Shown here: in pieces, positions 11,701 through 21,878 of the stretch
Position numbering within the stretch: position 1 is the stretch's first letter
Layout: each line of letters begins with the position of its first letter
Assembly (NCBI GenBank): GCA_011317545.1
Contig: WUJK01000003.1
Span: forward strand, 4,092,001-4,156,000
Length of the DNA: 64,000 nt
Direction of reading: 5' to 3'
Origin: Coniella vitis
Lineage: Eukaryota > Ascomycota > Sordariomycetes > Diaporthales > Schizoparmaceae
Position numbers and translations under genes: made by a program
The notes under the pieces: model-generated
Told to the model about the DNA's origin: nothing
Database searches by the model: none
The model's input: the letters and a program-made list of their open reading frames with translations, nothing else

Positions 11701-12798
11701 CTTTCCTCCGCAAGATGTACATGGTATCTGCTTTCCAAGACTGTCTCTTGTGCCCTGCCCTGTGCTTTCGTTCCCGATCCCGCACTCATTCGGATGTTCC
11801 CTCCCGCCCCAAAGGGAAAAAGCCCCCAGCACCAGCCCAGCCCAGCCCAGCCCGCCCAAAGCCAGTTCTAATCCAACATTGATCCAACATCAATCGACCA
11901 CTCAACCCACACGTCCCCGTCTCGGCTCCGTTTCGAGCCTGTGCTGTACTACTGTACGCCCCTCCGCCCGCTCGCCCTTCTCTTCCGCTTGCTCTCTCTC
12001 TCTGTGTGTGTGTCGCTCGCTCGCTCGCACTCACCCCTCCACCACATGACTTGCCTTGCCTGGGATGCTCATGCTGATACATCACTCCTCCCGCCAGGCC
12101 TTTATACTTGTGTCTCCCTGTCCTCTTGGTTCCGCTCCCCTCTTTCTCTCCCTCTTCTTTTTCCCTCTCTTTCTTCTCTTCCTCCTCCTCCCTCGGGCGT
12201 CAAGTCTGGTCACCTCAAAGCAGTTCCAATGTCGTGAGTAGCACGCACACCCATGCTCGTTCCTGTCCTCCAGCACTCTCTCCACACACAGCACACACCG
12301 CTTCCGGCAGCGAGCCAGTGCTTCTTTTCAGCAGCGCCCCAGCAAGCTGACCCAGTTTCCATCAGCCAGTCACTGTCCGCCCAGCTACTGCCGAGACCGA
12401 ATGACCCTCAGCTCGACCACGGGCGATACCTAGCAACAGGAAGTTGGCCCACCACCTCGGCTTGTGGCCCGATATCATTCCCAACATCTTGCGTCTCTTG
12501 TCCAGGCACTAGGCCTCCGCCGTGAAATTATCCAGCAATTTTGTTCCCTCGCCTTTTGTCGCTCTCTGTCTCTCTCCTTCTTGGTCCTCTCCGACACGGC
12601 TACGCTTGAGGCCTTACTATCATCATCATCATCGACCCGATAATCAATTACTTGTCGGCCTGCAACCGCTCCATCATTCAGATTTCCAAATCGGGTCTGT
12701 CCCTCGGTACCACCCACTCTCTCCTCAAGCCACCCACCCACACAGTTTGACCGACGACCACACCTGCCGGCTTGAAGTAATTCGGCTGGAGCAGGACC
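8752..12798. other. 4-kb divergent intergenic region with long CT-rich leader
   Basis: This lies between the aminotransferase (-) and RING (+) genes. No exon with recognisable coding character was found. It holds a CAGC repeat (about 10411-10436), a G11 run (10791-10801), GGCCT repeats (about 11671-11691), CCAGC repeats (about 11833-11853) and a pyrimidine-rich stretch from about 11940 to 12200. That stretch is probably the transcription start and leader of the RING gene. GTAC-rich motifs occur at 9544-9554 and near 11210-11230. Confidence 0.55.
10411..10436. repeat. CAGC tetranucleotide microsatellite
   Basis: About six tandem CAGC units in intergenic DNA. Confidence 0.85.
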
Positions 12799-14852
12799 AT
12801 GAACAGCGATGCGTCTATGGAGTACGATTATGCACAAAATTATGGAAACGAGCCTCCACATTTGCCCTTTGGACTTCAACATATGCAGGCTGCGAGTCTG
12901 TGTCCTGCAATAACAGCACGTCGCAGCGGCGGCCTTCGCCCGGACTTGCCAAACCCCCATCAATACTACGGCTTTCCCCCATCCAACGTCTTTGGAGGCT
13001 TCGCTGGCAGCAGTCGTGTCTACGCCCCCCAACAGTGGTCCTATCATCAGCAAGCCATCCCACATATTGGGGAGTCGCCATCGGGTCCTTCGGAGCCAGG
13101 CCAGGCTCGCAACACTGCTGCCATTCACCAGCATCGTCAACAGGGGTACCCAACAATATATCCGTCCTACGTTTCTCCTTCTGGCACGGTCTCTCTCCCT
13201 ATCCCAACCGATGCCGCCCCGCCTGGAATTTCTACGTCATTTTTACCACGATTTTCATCCTCGCCATCCACGCCGAACTCGGTACTACCGATTGAAGGTG
13301 GGCGGTCCGCAGTAGATAATCCGGGCGGTGATAATACTGCAAGACCGGCGGGTTTCTCTGATGGCTCACCAGTTGCAAATGCATCTGCACCACCGAGTGA
13401 AGCTGTAATCTCGAGAGGTGCAGCGGATCCCTTAACAATCCTGCAAGGTTCGGGCAGACTCTTGGTACCCTCAAACCAGAATGCCCGGCAAGCTTCATCA
13501 CCCTATCAATCGGATAGGGACACAGCGACCGGGCGTCTGCGCCCTGTCTCGGTGGCCACTGCCGCCACTACTGCGTCTTCGCCTGCTTCGAGCCAGGAGG
13601 ATGATTCCGACTTTGGTGCCGGCGCACGCAATCAGCTCTTTCTCCACTACTTTCGCAACACACGCCAGTCCCAGATTCTGCGAGGCCAGATGTCGAACAA
13701 GAGAGTTGCATCCCGAAAGGCTCTTCAATCGCTGGAAATGGTAGTGCTGGACTCGCTACCGGATAATGAAAGGAGTGAGTAGAATCTCAGCTTACGGATG
13801 AGCTGTTTGCCTTCTTGCTTAATGACAACTACATGACCTGCTTTGCTAATCTGATTATTCAAGCTTGCGTCATCTGCTACAACGACTTTGGTGTAGCGAG
13901 CCCTGAAGGCACAGTTGAGACGCCGCTGCGTTTACCAAAGTGTAAGCACGTCTTTGGCGACAAGTGTATCTTGAAATGGCTCGAAGACTCATGCAGCTGC
14001 CCATATTGCCGTGACAAATTGGAGTCAGAGCCGGTTCGGCCAAACGAAGCCATACTCAGGAGACTGCTCGAGGCCGAAACAGAGCACTTGCTCCATGCAT
14101 CGTCAAGTCTTCGTAGGATGATGGCAGCTACTCACGGACGCGAAAGACTCTACGCTCCAGAGAGAGCCCATGCAGCTGCTCGTCGCAATCGTGAGCACGA
14201 TATAAATCGAGAGATTGCCGCCCGGGGTGAGAGAAGAGCAGTTCCCTCTGCTCAATCGGGAGACATTGAGCGGAGGGCACGGTCTCGTTATGAATCCATG
14301 CACGCGCCGCGAACAGCGACATATGAGTCGCCTCAAAATTCCGTCAATGCGCTCAATACCCCCGCGACTTCTGCGGTACAGCCTCAAAATCCGGTTTCCC
14401 AGGTGCCGTTGAGCCGCGTACTGCCTGCATGGCAGCCACACCGTCACATGGAGTCGCAGTCACTTCTCACAAGTCCGCAATCAAACCCATCGCCGGCTTT
14501 TATGCCTCATGGCCTAGCAGGTGCTCAGCCGCCTCCGTCGACACCCATGGGTTTCGGAACCCCTTTTGCACCTCTACCGCCGCCAATAGCTATCACATCC
14601 TATCCTCATGCAGTTCCCAACGCTCAGGCGTACGTATTGCCTCCATTCATTCCCCAACGAGACTATCATGCAGGTCATGTCATGCCGAACCATAATAGCC
14701 CCGAATCTATCGCAACGCCTGGCATGGAGACAGGCTTTCAGCCCCCACCTCATACTCCATCGCAGCTGCCCGGTTTTCCCGACCTGTTGAGCCAATTGCC
14801 TCGTGAGGCGAATAGCGGACCTGCCTCCTACTCACGGCCCGGGCCTCTCTAG
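12799..14852 (+). CDS. RING-finger protein, probable E3 ubiquitin ligase
   Basis: Two exons (12799-13774 and 13864-14852) encode 654 residues. The long N-terminal part is Pro/Ser/Gln-rich and probably disordered, ending in a helical stretch (QLFLHYFRNTRQSQILRGQM). The intron sits just before the RING. The RING ligands read C327, C330, C352, H354, then C360, C371 and C374. The fifth ligand position is Gly357, followed by Asp358, in CKHVFGDKC, a form I recall from other filamentous-fungal RING proteins. A basic or helical stretch and a Pro-rich tail follow. E3 activity is inferred from the domain; the substrate is unknown. A donor-like GTGAGT directly after an ATG at 12229 could splice in frame to 12795 and add three N-terminal residues, so the true start may lie upstream. 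Confidence 0.85.
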
Positions 14853-15046
14853 GATCGTCTGTGGTTGGGGAGCATTATTTGCTGCGATTCATGATTCCAT
14901 CACTCGTCATGCGCGTGGTCGCCGACAAGGACCACCTGGCCTCAAATAGTATGTTCACGCCTACTACCTGTAGGTATGCAGAAGTCGGGTCAGGTCTTCT
15001 TGTCCTTTGCCCCATTCATGCCCAAGCCACAATTTCTAATTCCGCC

Positions 15047-15089
<43 letters not shown>

Positions 15090-16080
15090 CCAAGGTCGGC
15101 TGACCTCATGACCGATGAGATGGAACTTCCTCTCCTTCTGCGTCTGTTTGTCTGTTGTATCCAATTCATTTTTCAAACCTTTCACAAGGAGTCATATCTA
15201 TTCTTGCATATTAGCGGGATCAACAAAGTCTAAGCGGGAGTGTGTGATATGCACTAATGTAGTCGTCTCGCTGTTTGAACGAATCGGACGAACGACCATT
15301 GGAGTTATTTGGAAAGGCTTTTGTGATGGTCGTCCTTGGAGATTTTGAAGCGGTCTGTTTTTGCGTTGGACATGCTACTTGAGAAAAAAAACAAGAATCC
15401 CATATTATCGTCATTTGAAGGAGATTCAAAGGTTCATTGCAATTTGATTCTATGCGCTTTCTCTTCGGAAAGCTGTACTCTGAAGAAATAAGCACACGGT
15501 TTCTGAATCTATATAAGGACTTCTTTTTGGATAACTAGACGGGGACTTCTGCGTTCACTGGATGTTATTAGGACAAGAATCTGGTATGACTACCAGTGAC
15601 AACAGGAAGACTCTAACGTACTTCGCACTCTTTTGCTTTCGCTGACGAGCAACTGGTCGACAGTAAGACTGTCGATTTTGTCGACCAGCGAGTAGCATCA
15701 GATAATCAAGGTTCAATATAAAAGGTGTCAATCTAGAGCTCACATGAACACATGAGCAACTACTATTAGCTAGTTCGCTAATGATCGAGCCAAATATGGG
15801 AATACTGCAACCATGAACTTGACGAAAAAAGACAAACTCTCAACAACAACGCCTAGCTAGGATGCCGGGAAAATCAAGAAACATGAACAACACCCAAAGT
15901 CGCCAGCCCTTATCAATCCTTTGGAATTCCAACAAGCCAAATTAATAAGTCATGCCACTGGGAGCTGCCAAAGTCTGCTACTGACAGCACAAAGAATGCC
16001 CATCAACATCATCGTGATCTTGTGAAGGACCGGTGAATCTGTTTAGAGCCCAACAAATTCGTCCACTCTTGGCCCCAATT
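14853..16080. other. Convergent spacer between RING gene and rad51
   Basis: 3' flanks of both genes, AT-rich in its right half, with no gene recognised. It contains the C10-T35 homopolymer. Confidence 0.5.
15045..15089. repeat. C10-T35 homopolymer tract
   Basis: Ten C (15045-15054) followed directly by 35 T (15055-15089), in the 3' flank of the RING gene. Its length is likely to vary between strains and between sequence reads. Confidence 0.9.
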
Positions 16081-17291
16081 TTACCCATTCATTTTTTCCA
16101 CATCCTTTGGCGATGGATCACTGATTCCTTCTTCGCTAATCGCGAACAAGCAGTCACTCTCAGGCAGGCAAGGCGAGTCATAAATTTTTGCAATTCTCGT
16201 CTCGCCACGGCCTTTTTTGAGGCTGATGCGTGTTGTTGACGCGTGAGCAACAATGTTGCCTCCAATAGGCTTCTTTGGGTCAGGGTTGAACATGGCTGAA
16301 GGGCCACCGTCCACCTGCGCCACGACTTGGTTTGTAATGACAACGGCTATACCAAACTCGTCGGCTAGACGTTGTAGAGTACGCATGAATTTAGCCAGAT
16401 GCGTCTGGCGGTTGCTGAGCTCGCCGCGTCCCAGAAAGTCTGTTCGGTAGAGAGAGGTGGCCGAGTCAACAATGAGGAGCGAGAAGCGCGTCTCGCACAT
16501 CATGGCCGCCGCCTGATTTAGAAGTTGGAGTTGATGGTCGGAGTTGTAGGCTCGTGCGTACGCCACATTGTCGAGAACTTCTTCCCCAGAGAGACCAAAG
16601 CGATTGGCGACGGATAGCAGACGGACGGGCCGGAATGTGCCCTCGGTGTCAATGTAGAGGCACTTACCTTCGCCGCCGCCCATGTCAAAGGGTAGTTGGC
16701 AAGTGACGGCGAGGGTGTGGCAAATCTGCGACTTTCCGGTTCGAAATTCGCCGAACACCTCGGTAACGCTGCCGGTCTCTATGCCACCAGCGAGCAATGT
16801 ATCGAGGTTCTTGGAGCCGGTGCTGATGGAGATGAGCTCACTACGACGTTGGTGCATCTCAGTAGCGGTGGTGAAGCCCATCGGCACAAGTTTGGAAGCT
16901 AAAAGAGTCCGGGAGTGTCAGTGCGAAGAAAGTAGAGTAGCGCTTCGGCCTGTTTTGAGAAGTCTGCAATACCTTCTGCTAGGATCTTGCCCGCCTTTTG
17001 CTCTGATATGCCTTTGATTTGCTCAAGAACTCGGCGGGGCGTATAAGCGACAGATTCGACAGTGTTAAAACCGCCGTCCACAATAAGCTGGATATCGCGC
17101 TTGGTTAGACCAGCTACACCCTAACCACCAACCAGTCTGTCAGTCATTTGCACACAAATCAGCAGTAATAGTGACAAGACGTGTTGGGTGCACACCTCAA
17201 GAGCCGTAAGGGGTGTTGGGGCGCCAGGGCCGGTCATGCTGTCGTCCATTTCGCCATTTTGGGCATCATCGTAATCCTCGGTTTGCGTCAT
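16081..17291 (-). CDS. rad51: DNA recombinase Rad51
   Basis: Three exons (17291-17196, 17120-16973, 16898-16081) encode 353 residues. Rad51 forms ATP-dependent filaments on single-stranded DNA and catalyses strand exchange in homologous recombination. The N-terminal helix-hairpin-helix domain contains LTKRDIQLIVDGG and GISEQKAGKILAEA. Walker A is GEFRTGKS at 131-138 with K137, and Walker B is LLIVDS with D226. The C-terminal ATPase core ends with PKDVEKMNG. The first exon is acidic and variable, as in other fungi. An in-frame TTG extension upstream is ignored; the ATG at 17291 has a good context (GCGGCCATGA). The gene is divergent from rad17 across 605 bp. It corresponds to Neurospora mei-3. 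Confidence 0.97.
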
Positions 17292-17896
17292 GGCCGCGGG
17301 TATCTCCAAAAACCTGCGTGCTTCTAGAGAAAGAGACGGAACAGTCAGGACGAGAAAGTACCAACGATGCGTGCGTCGGGCTACCGGACTTTGCGTAAGA
17401 GCAGAGACTGTTTTGAGTCACGGTAGAAGAGGAGTACTGGGGCAGCCTGGTGGCGAAATAGAAGGTGCCAATAAGTCTTGTTGACTTTCAATCTTGGACG
17501 CGACGCTGGGCCCAGGACGCGTTTTAGGGAACATCCCGCGACTCATTAACGCCTGATCACATGCTTCTGGCTTGCATCTCTAGGCAGTCGCTGCTTGATT
17601 TGGCAGGGGTTGAGGATGCTTCTAGACCCCCCTTGCCATAGAGAGAGCTGGACCGCCCCTGTCTCTTCCCCAAACAAGAGCACCTGCGCAATCGGCAACC
17701 CATTTTAACCAATGCAGCAACAACAGCATGCAGGTCCTGGTGTCAAAAGCCTGCGTCTGCAAGTATTCTTACAGATTGATAGTTACCGACAAGAATCTTT
17801 TGTGTGATATCTAGACTCGCCCTTATCATCTCTGCCTCTGGGCCTTAGGGCAAATGCTGTTGTGCCATCAGTTCGGCTCGGCTCGTCCATCTGCAA
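17292..17896. promoter_or_regulatory. Shared divergent promoter of rad51 and rad17
   Basis: A 605-bp region between two DNA-damage-response genes transcribed outwards. It contains a palindromic ACGCGT at 17517-17522, which equals the MluI cell-cycle box bound by MBF in yeasts, and a near match (ACGCGA) at about 17498-17503. Such boxes drive G1/S expression of replication and repair genes in yeasts. Their use here is inferred. Confidence 0.5.
17517..17522. promoter_or_regulatory. MluI cell-cycle box (ACGCGT)
   Basis: An exact palindromic MCB core lying 226 bp upstream of the rad51 start and 375 bp upstream of the rad17 start. A six-base match alone is weak evidence; its position between two repair genes raises the odds. 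Confidence 0.4.
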
Positions 17897-20593
17897 ATGG
17901 CGCCGCCGCCCGCCAAACGTCGCAGGCAAAACCTCGTCGAGGACACCGCCACCGACCAGCATGAGAATTTGAGTCCCGTCAAAAAGAACAGCCTAGAATA
18001 CTACTTCTCATCCCCAGAAGTCAAAGACAGGACCAGCCGCCATGCCAATGCCGACAACAACGCGCCAGCCTCTCCAAGCCCGCTGCGCCGAGCCACCCGA
18101 TCGCGTCAATCGAGAACCGCAGCCTCTAAGAGTCTTAGCCAGAGTCCGTTGAAGTCCAAGAAACCTACAGAAGAGATTGGCAAGTCTGCCAATATCAAAA
18201 CCCTCTTTTCCAAACAGTCCCAAAAAGTCAAGAAGGAGCCCACGGCAAATGGGAGCCGCTCAAAGCCCGAAGCGCAAGCATTCTACATAGACAACGATCC
18301 GCTATCAGAAGACGGCGACGACGACGAAAACATAGGTGTGCATAGGGCATCTGCTACGAGCTTAGTGGGAAGAAAGGCGCAAAAGAGGTCGAAAGACCCT
18401 ACAGAGCATGATCATGTCTCGATAGCGCCCATGAACACATCTAGCCAGCGATTTTTGCGCCCTTCACGGAGCACCTCTGCCTCGTCGACTACCGAAGGTG
18501 GACACCGTCCATGGTCTGAACGTTACGGTCCTGACAATCTGAATGAGCTTGTTGTTCACAAGAGAAAAGTGGAAGATGTTCGGAGATGGCTGGAAGGTGT
18601 CCTGGGCGGTCGCTTACACCAGCGCCTGCTAGTGCTGAAAGGCTCGGCTGGGACAGGAAAGACAACGACGGTAAGACTACTAGCCAAAGATATAGGATTT
18701 GAAATCCTTGAATGGAGAAATCCCGGTGCTGTTTCTGCTTCAATACCTGGCGCCCAGTCCTCTGCGGCACAATTCGAAGAGTTTCTGGGCAGGGGCCGAA
18801 ACTTTGGTCAGCTTGATATCAACCAAGATGAGCCAAGTCAAGATTCGCACAAGGTGGAACGGGCTGTTGCAGGTTCTTGGGATGGTAACCGCAAAAGGGT
18901 CGTCATGATTGAAGAATTTCCCAATACATTTATGCGATCCGGAAACGCTGTCACATCTTTTCGAAGCACACTCAAGCAATTCCTGGCAGATAACACACCA
19001 ACGCTAGGGTTTCCAAGTAGAGGAGCAATTCCTGGGCCTGCTATACCTGTAATCATGGTCATCTCAGAGACACTTTTGACTACAACATCAGCTTCTGCCG
19101 ACAGCTTCACAGCACACCGCTTATTAGGGCCAGAGATTCTCCGACACCCTGGCACAGGTGTCATTGAATTCAATGACATTGCCCCAACACTGTTGGCCAA
19201 AGCCCTTGAGATCGTGGTCAAGAAGGAAGCCCGCGAATCCGGACGCCGGCGAACGCCAGGACCACAAGTGCTCAAGATACTTGGCGAGATTGGGGACATC
19301 AGAAACGCCGTTTCAACGCTTGAATTTCTGTGCCTAAAGGGCGACGAAGACGCGGACTGGGGGTCAAGAGTTACATTTGCCAAATCGAAAAAGTCGAGCA
19401 AGCAGCAGGCCATGACGAAGGGGGAACAAGAGAGCCTTGAGCTAGTCTCACAGCGCGAATCTAGCCTCGGTATATTTCATGCTATTGGCAAGGTGGTATA
19501 CAACAAAAGAGACGAGCAGTCCTTTCCCGAAGGCTCTGTAGAAGCAATAGCCGAAGCTTTGCCACCGCACATGGGTCACATGAGACGCGTCAAGAGGTCT
19601 CAAGTCTCGCTGGATCGGCTCATTGATGAGACAGGCACGGACACGTCGACTTTTCTCTCGGCCTTGCATGAGAACTACGTTCTTTCATGTGATCGGACTA
19701 GTGTCTCCGATCCAAAGTCATCTCTAGACTACATCAACAGCTGCATGGAGTACCTATCAGATAGCGACCTTTTAAATCCGAGCTGGGATTCGTTCGGTGG
19801 CGGCAGGGGGCTTCCCAACAGAGACCGGGGCAGTCATATCCTCCGCCAGGACGAGATGGCCTTTGAGGTTGCGGTTCGCGGGCTGCTCTTCTCTTTGCCA
19901 CACCCCGTGAAGCGCAAAGGTGCCTCAAATGAGAAGAATGGCGATGCTTTCAAGATGTTTTATCCAGCAAGTATTAAATTGTGGAAAACGAGAGAGGAGC
20001 TGGGGGGCCTGGTGGATTGGTGGGCCTCGCGTATCCTCAAACGAGAATCGAGTGCCACGGATCCGAACTTGCAACAACACACCGCCTCCACGGCAAATGG
20101 CGCGTCTCTCTTTCGCAAGAGCAAATCAGATGTCACAGAGCAGGCCGGTGATAAAGACGGACAAGGTGATGCGGTTAGCGGCGATTCCAATTCTAATGCG
20201 GATCGTTCATGTGGAGAGGCATTGCCGCTTCTTTCTCTGGGCTCTTCAGCACGCCGCGAGATGGTACTGGAGCGATTGCCTTATATGGCACATTTGGCAA
20301 GACAAGGGCATGTGTCGCTCATGTCCTTGGACTTGCAGGATCTAGAAAAGGTAGTGTCATTTCGGGGCTTAAAGACACCAATGGACGATGAGTCAGACGA
20401 AGAAGATGGAAGCGTTCCTGGTCCTGTAGGAGAAGGATGGGCGACGGACAGACCAAGCGAGGATCGAACACCCAGGAAGAGGCGCACCAACGTGATCAAG
20501 TCGCAAAGTGGGCAGAGCGAAGGGTCCATGTTCAGCAATCTTCAGGTCCAGAAATTGGTGTTGAGCGATGATGATATTGAGGATGATGAGTGA
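17897..20593 (+). CDS. rad17: Checkpoint clamp loader Rad17/Rad24
   Basis: Single exon, 898 residues. Rad17 (budding-yeast Rad24) replaces Rfc1 in an RFC-like complex with Rfc2-5. That complex loads the 9-1-1 clamp at damaged DNA and so activates the ATR checkpoint kinase. PWSERYGPDNLNELVVHKRKV marks the start of the AAA+ region. Walker A is GSAGTGKTT at 249-257, with K255. The Walker B segment VVMIEEFPN begins at residue 335; the EE of this block is normal for Rad17. The N-terminus is basic and disordered and contains a degenerate PCNA-box-like NSLEYYF near residues 31-37. The C-terminus is acidic and carries a basic RKRRTNVIKS patch. The upstream region is shared with rad51. Confidence 0.92.
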   Translation: MAPPPAKRRRQNLVEDTATDQHENLSPVKKNSLEYYFSSPEVKDRTSRHANADNNAPASPSPLRRATRSRQSRTAASKSLSQSPLKSKKPTEEIGKSANIKTLFSKQSQKVKKEPTANGSRSKPEAQAFYIDNDPLSEDGDDDENIGVHRASATSLVGRKAQKRSKDPTEHDHVSIAPMNTSSQRFLRPSRSTSASSTTEGGHRPWSERYGPDNLNELVVHKRKVEDVRRWLEGVLGGRLHQRLLVLKGSAGTGKTTTVRLLAKDIGFEILEWRNPGAVSASIPGAQSSAAQFEEFLGRGRNFGQLDINQDEPSQDSHKVERAVAGSWDGNRKRVVMIEEFPNTFMRSGNAVTSFRSTLKQFLADNTPTLGFPSRGAIPGPAIPVIMVISETLLTTTSASADSFTAHRLLGPEILRHPGTGVIEFNDIAPTLLAKALEIVVKKEARESGRRRTPGPQVLKILGEIGDIRNAVSTLEFLCLKGDEDADWGSRVTFAKSKKSSKQQAMTKGEQESLELVSQRESSLGIFHAIGKVVYNKRDEQSFPEGSVEAIAEALPPHMGHMRRVKRSQVSLDRLIDETGTDTSTFLSALHENYVLSCDRTSVSDPKSSLDYINSCMEYLSDSDLLNPSWDSFGGGRGLPNRDRGSHILRQDEMAFEVAVRGLLFSLPHPVKRKGASNEKNGDAFKMFYPASIKLWKTREELGGLVDWWASRILKRESSATDPNLQQHTASTANGASLFRKSKSDVTEQAGDKDGQGDAVSGDSNSNADRSCGEALPLLSLGSSARREMVLERLPYMAHLARQGHVSLMSLDLQDLEKVVSFRGLKTPMDDESDEEDGSVPGPVGEGWATDRPSEDRTPRKRRTNVIKSQSGQSEGSMFSNLQVQKLVLSDDDIEDDE

Positions 20594-21878
20594 ACGTGGC
20601 TGTTATACTGGAGCAATGCACTATCACCTTAGTATTGTCGTTTTTAGACCACCACATGCATGCACACAGAGTAGAAACCTTGGAAGCCATGGGCGGCCTC
20701 AGCATCGAGGCATGATCACTGAAGCAGAGAGTTGAGCCACATGCGTTATTGACGTGGATAGCCGACTTGTGCGACTGGCGACGTGGCCGTGGAATTTTGT
20801 CAAGACGCCTTATCGAAGGAATGTAAAGGAATTTGAAATGATTGTTGGGGATCATTGAGGCTCATGTCCAACCATTCAGAGTTATGCATGGTACGTACCT
20901 AGGCAGGCTTCTTGTTTGCCGCCTGCAGGTACCAATGGGAGCGAGTGGCAGGGGTCTGTAGGACCAAGGCTGGGGATCAGGGTGCTCTATAATACGGAGC
21001 CCTCCTAGGTACGGGAGCAGTTGTTGCTATACTGTGCGTATGTCTAGAATCAAAGCAATGCTTTTCTAATTCAGGGAAGTGTTGTGTTCCGAGCAATCAT
21101 AGTGAATTATCAGAACTCAAGTTGATATTTAGGTGACTTGGAAGTATTTCAAGTACTACTATGTAGAAACACTTTTTGGAGGGGTTCAGCGCATCAAGGC
21201 AAGGGTACCTGGGGCGTACATAGTACTCTTCACTATACTGTATACGCTTGGGCAACTGGGCAGCGACTGAGATGAGTGCGCGTATACAGTACCTACAAGG
21301 TAGCTGACAAATACGTACAGAGGTAGGTAGAAGATACCGCGTACCGAGGTGTTCTCGTACTATGTACGTAGTACTACGCTTTGTACACAGTACTATGAGT
21401 ACCATGTAAGACTTTCGTCCCTCATCCCTTGGCCAAGCAAGCCCCGCCCCAGCCCTGGAGGCGCTGAGAGGGAAATAGCTTAGGTGCTCCAGACAAGATG
21501 CTGTCACCTGTCAATCGATACTCCAACCTCCATCCCAACCCCCACCCCATCAAACGCTTCTTCGAACTGGACACGACTGCCGCTGTGCACAATTCCTAAT
21601 CCAATATTCTTCTTCTTCTTCTTCTTTTTTTTAGTCTTCTTGTTTTCATAGTAATTCTTCGACTCTGTATTTCTAGGCCTCTTTGATCAATTTCTTCTTG
21701 TTTTTCCGCGGCCGAGACTCTGTGACTTTGCAACCCCGCATTTTGTAAATCCAAGCATCCGCCCGAGCACCCCCGAGGCTATACACGCCCAAAAGGAGAG
21801 GCGCGCTCTGACGGACGACGTCGCCGACCCTTTGCCGCTTTGCGCTCGGACGGTCGGTGGGAAAATCAGACCATCAAG
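20594..21878. other. Intergenic region rich in GTAC palindromes
   Basis: 1.3 kb between rad17 and the F-box gene. The part from about 20890 to 21420 is dense in short palindromic GTAC, GTACTATGTAC and ACCTAGG motifs. A TTC repeat (about 21607-21630) precedes the F-box gene start and probably lies in its leader. No gene was recognised. Confidence 0.55.
21356..21400. repeat. Cluster of GTAC palindromes
   Basis: Overlapping GTACTATGTAC, TACGTA and AGTACTATGAGTACC elements. The same words recur in other intergenic parts of the window. Confidence 0.6.

Noticed and set aside
12475..13140. 221-codon minus-strand frame
   Set aside because: Antisense to the RING gene's first exon and leader; no recognisable domain.
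15045..15089. C10-T35 tract as a poly(A) tail of a retroposed element
   Set aside because: No coding or structured sequence lies next to it and no target-site duplication could be seen; a simple homopolymer is the plainer reading.
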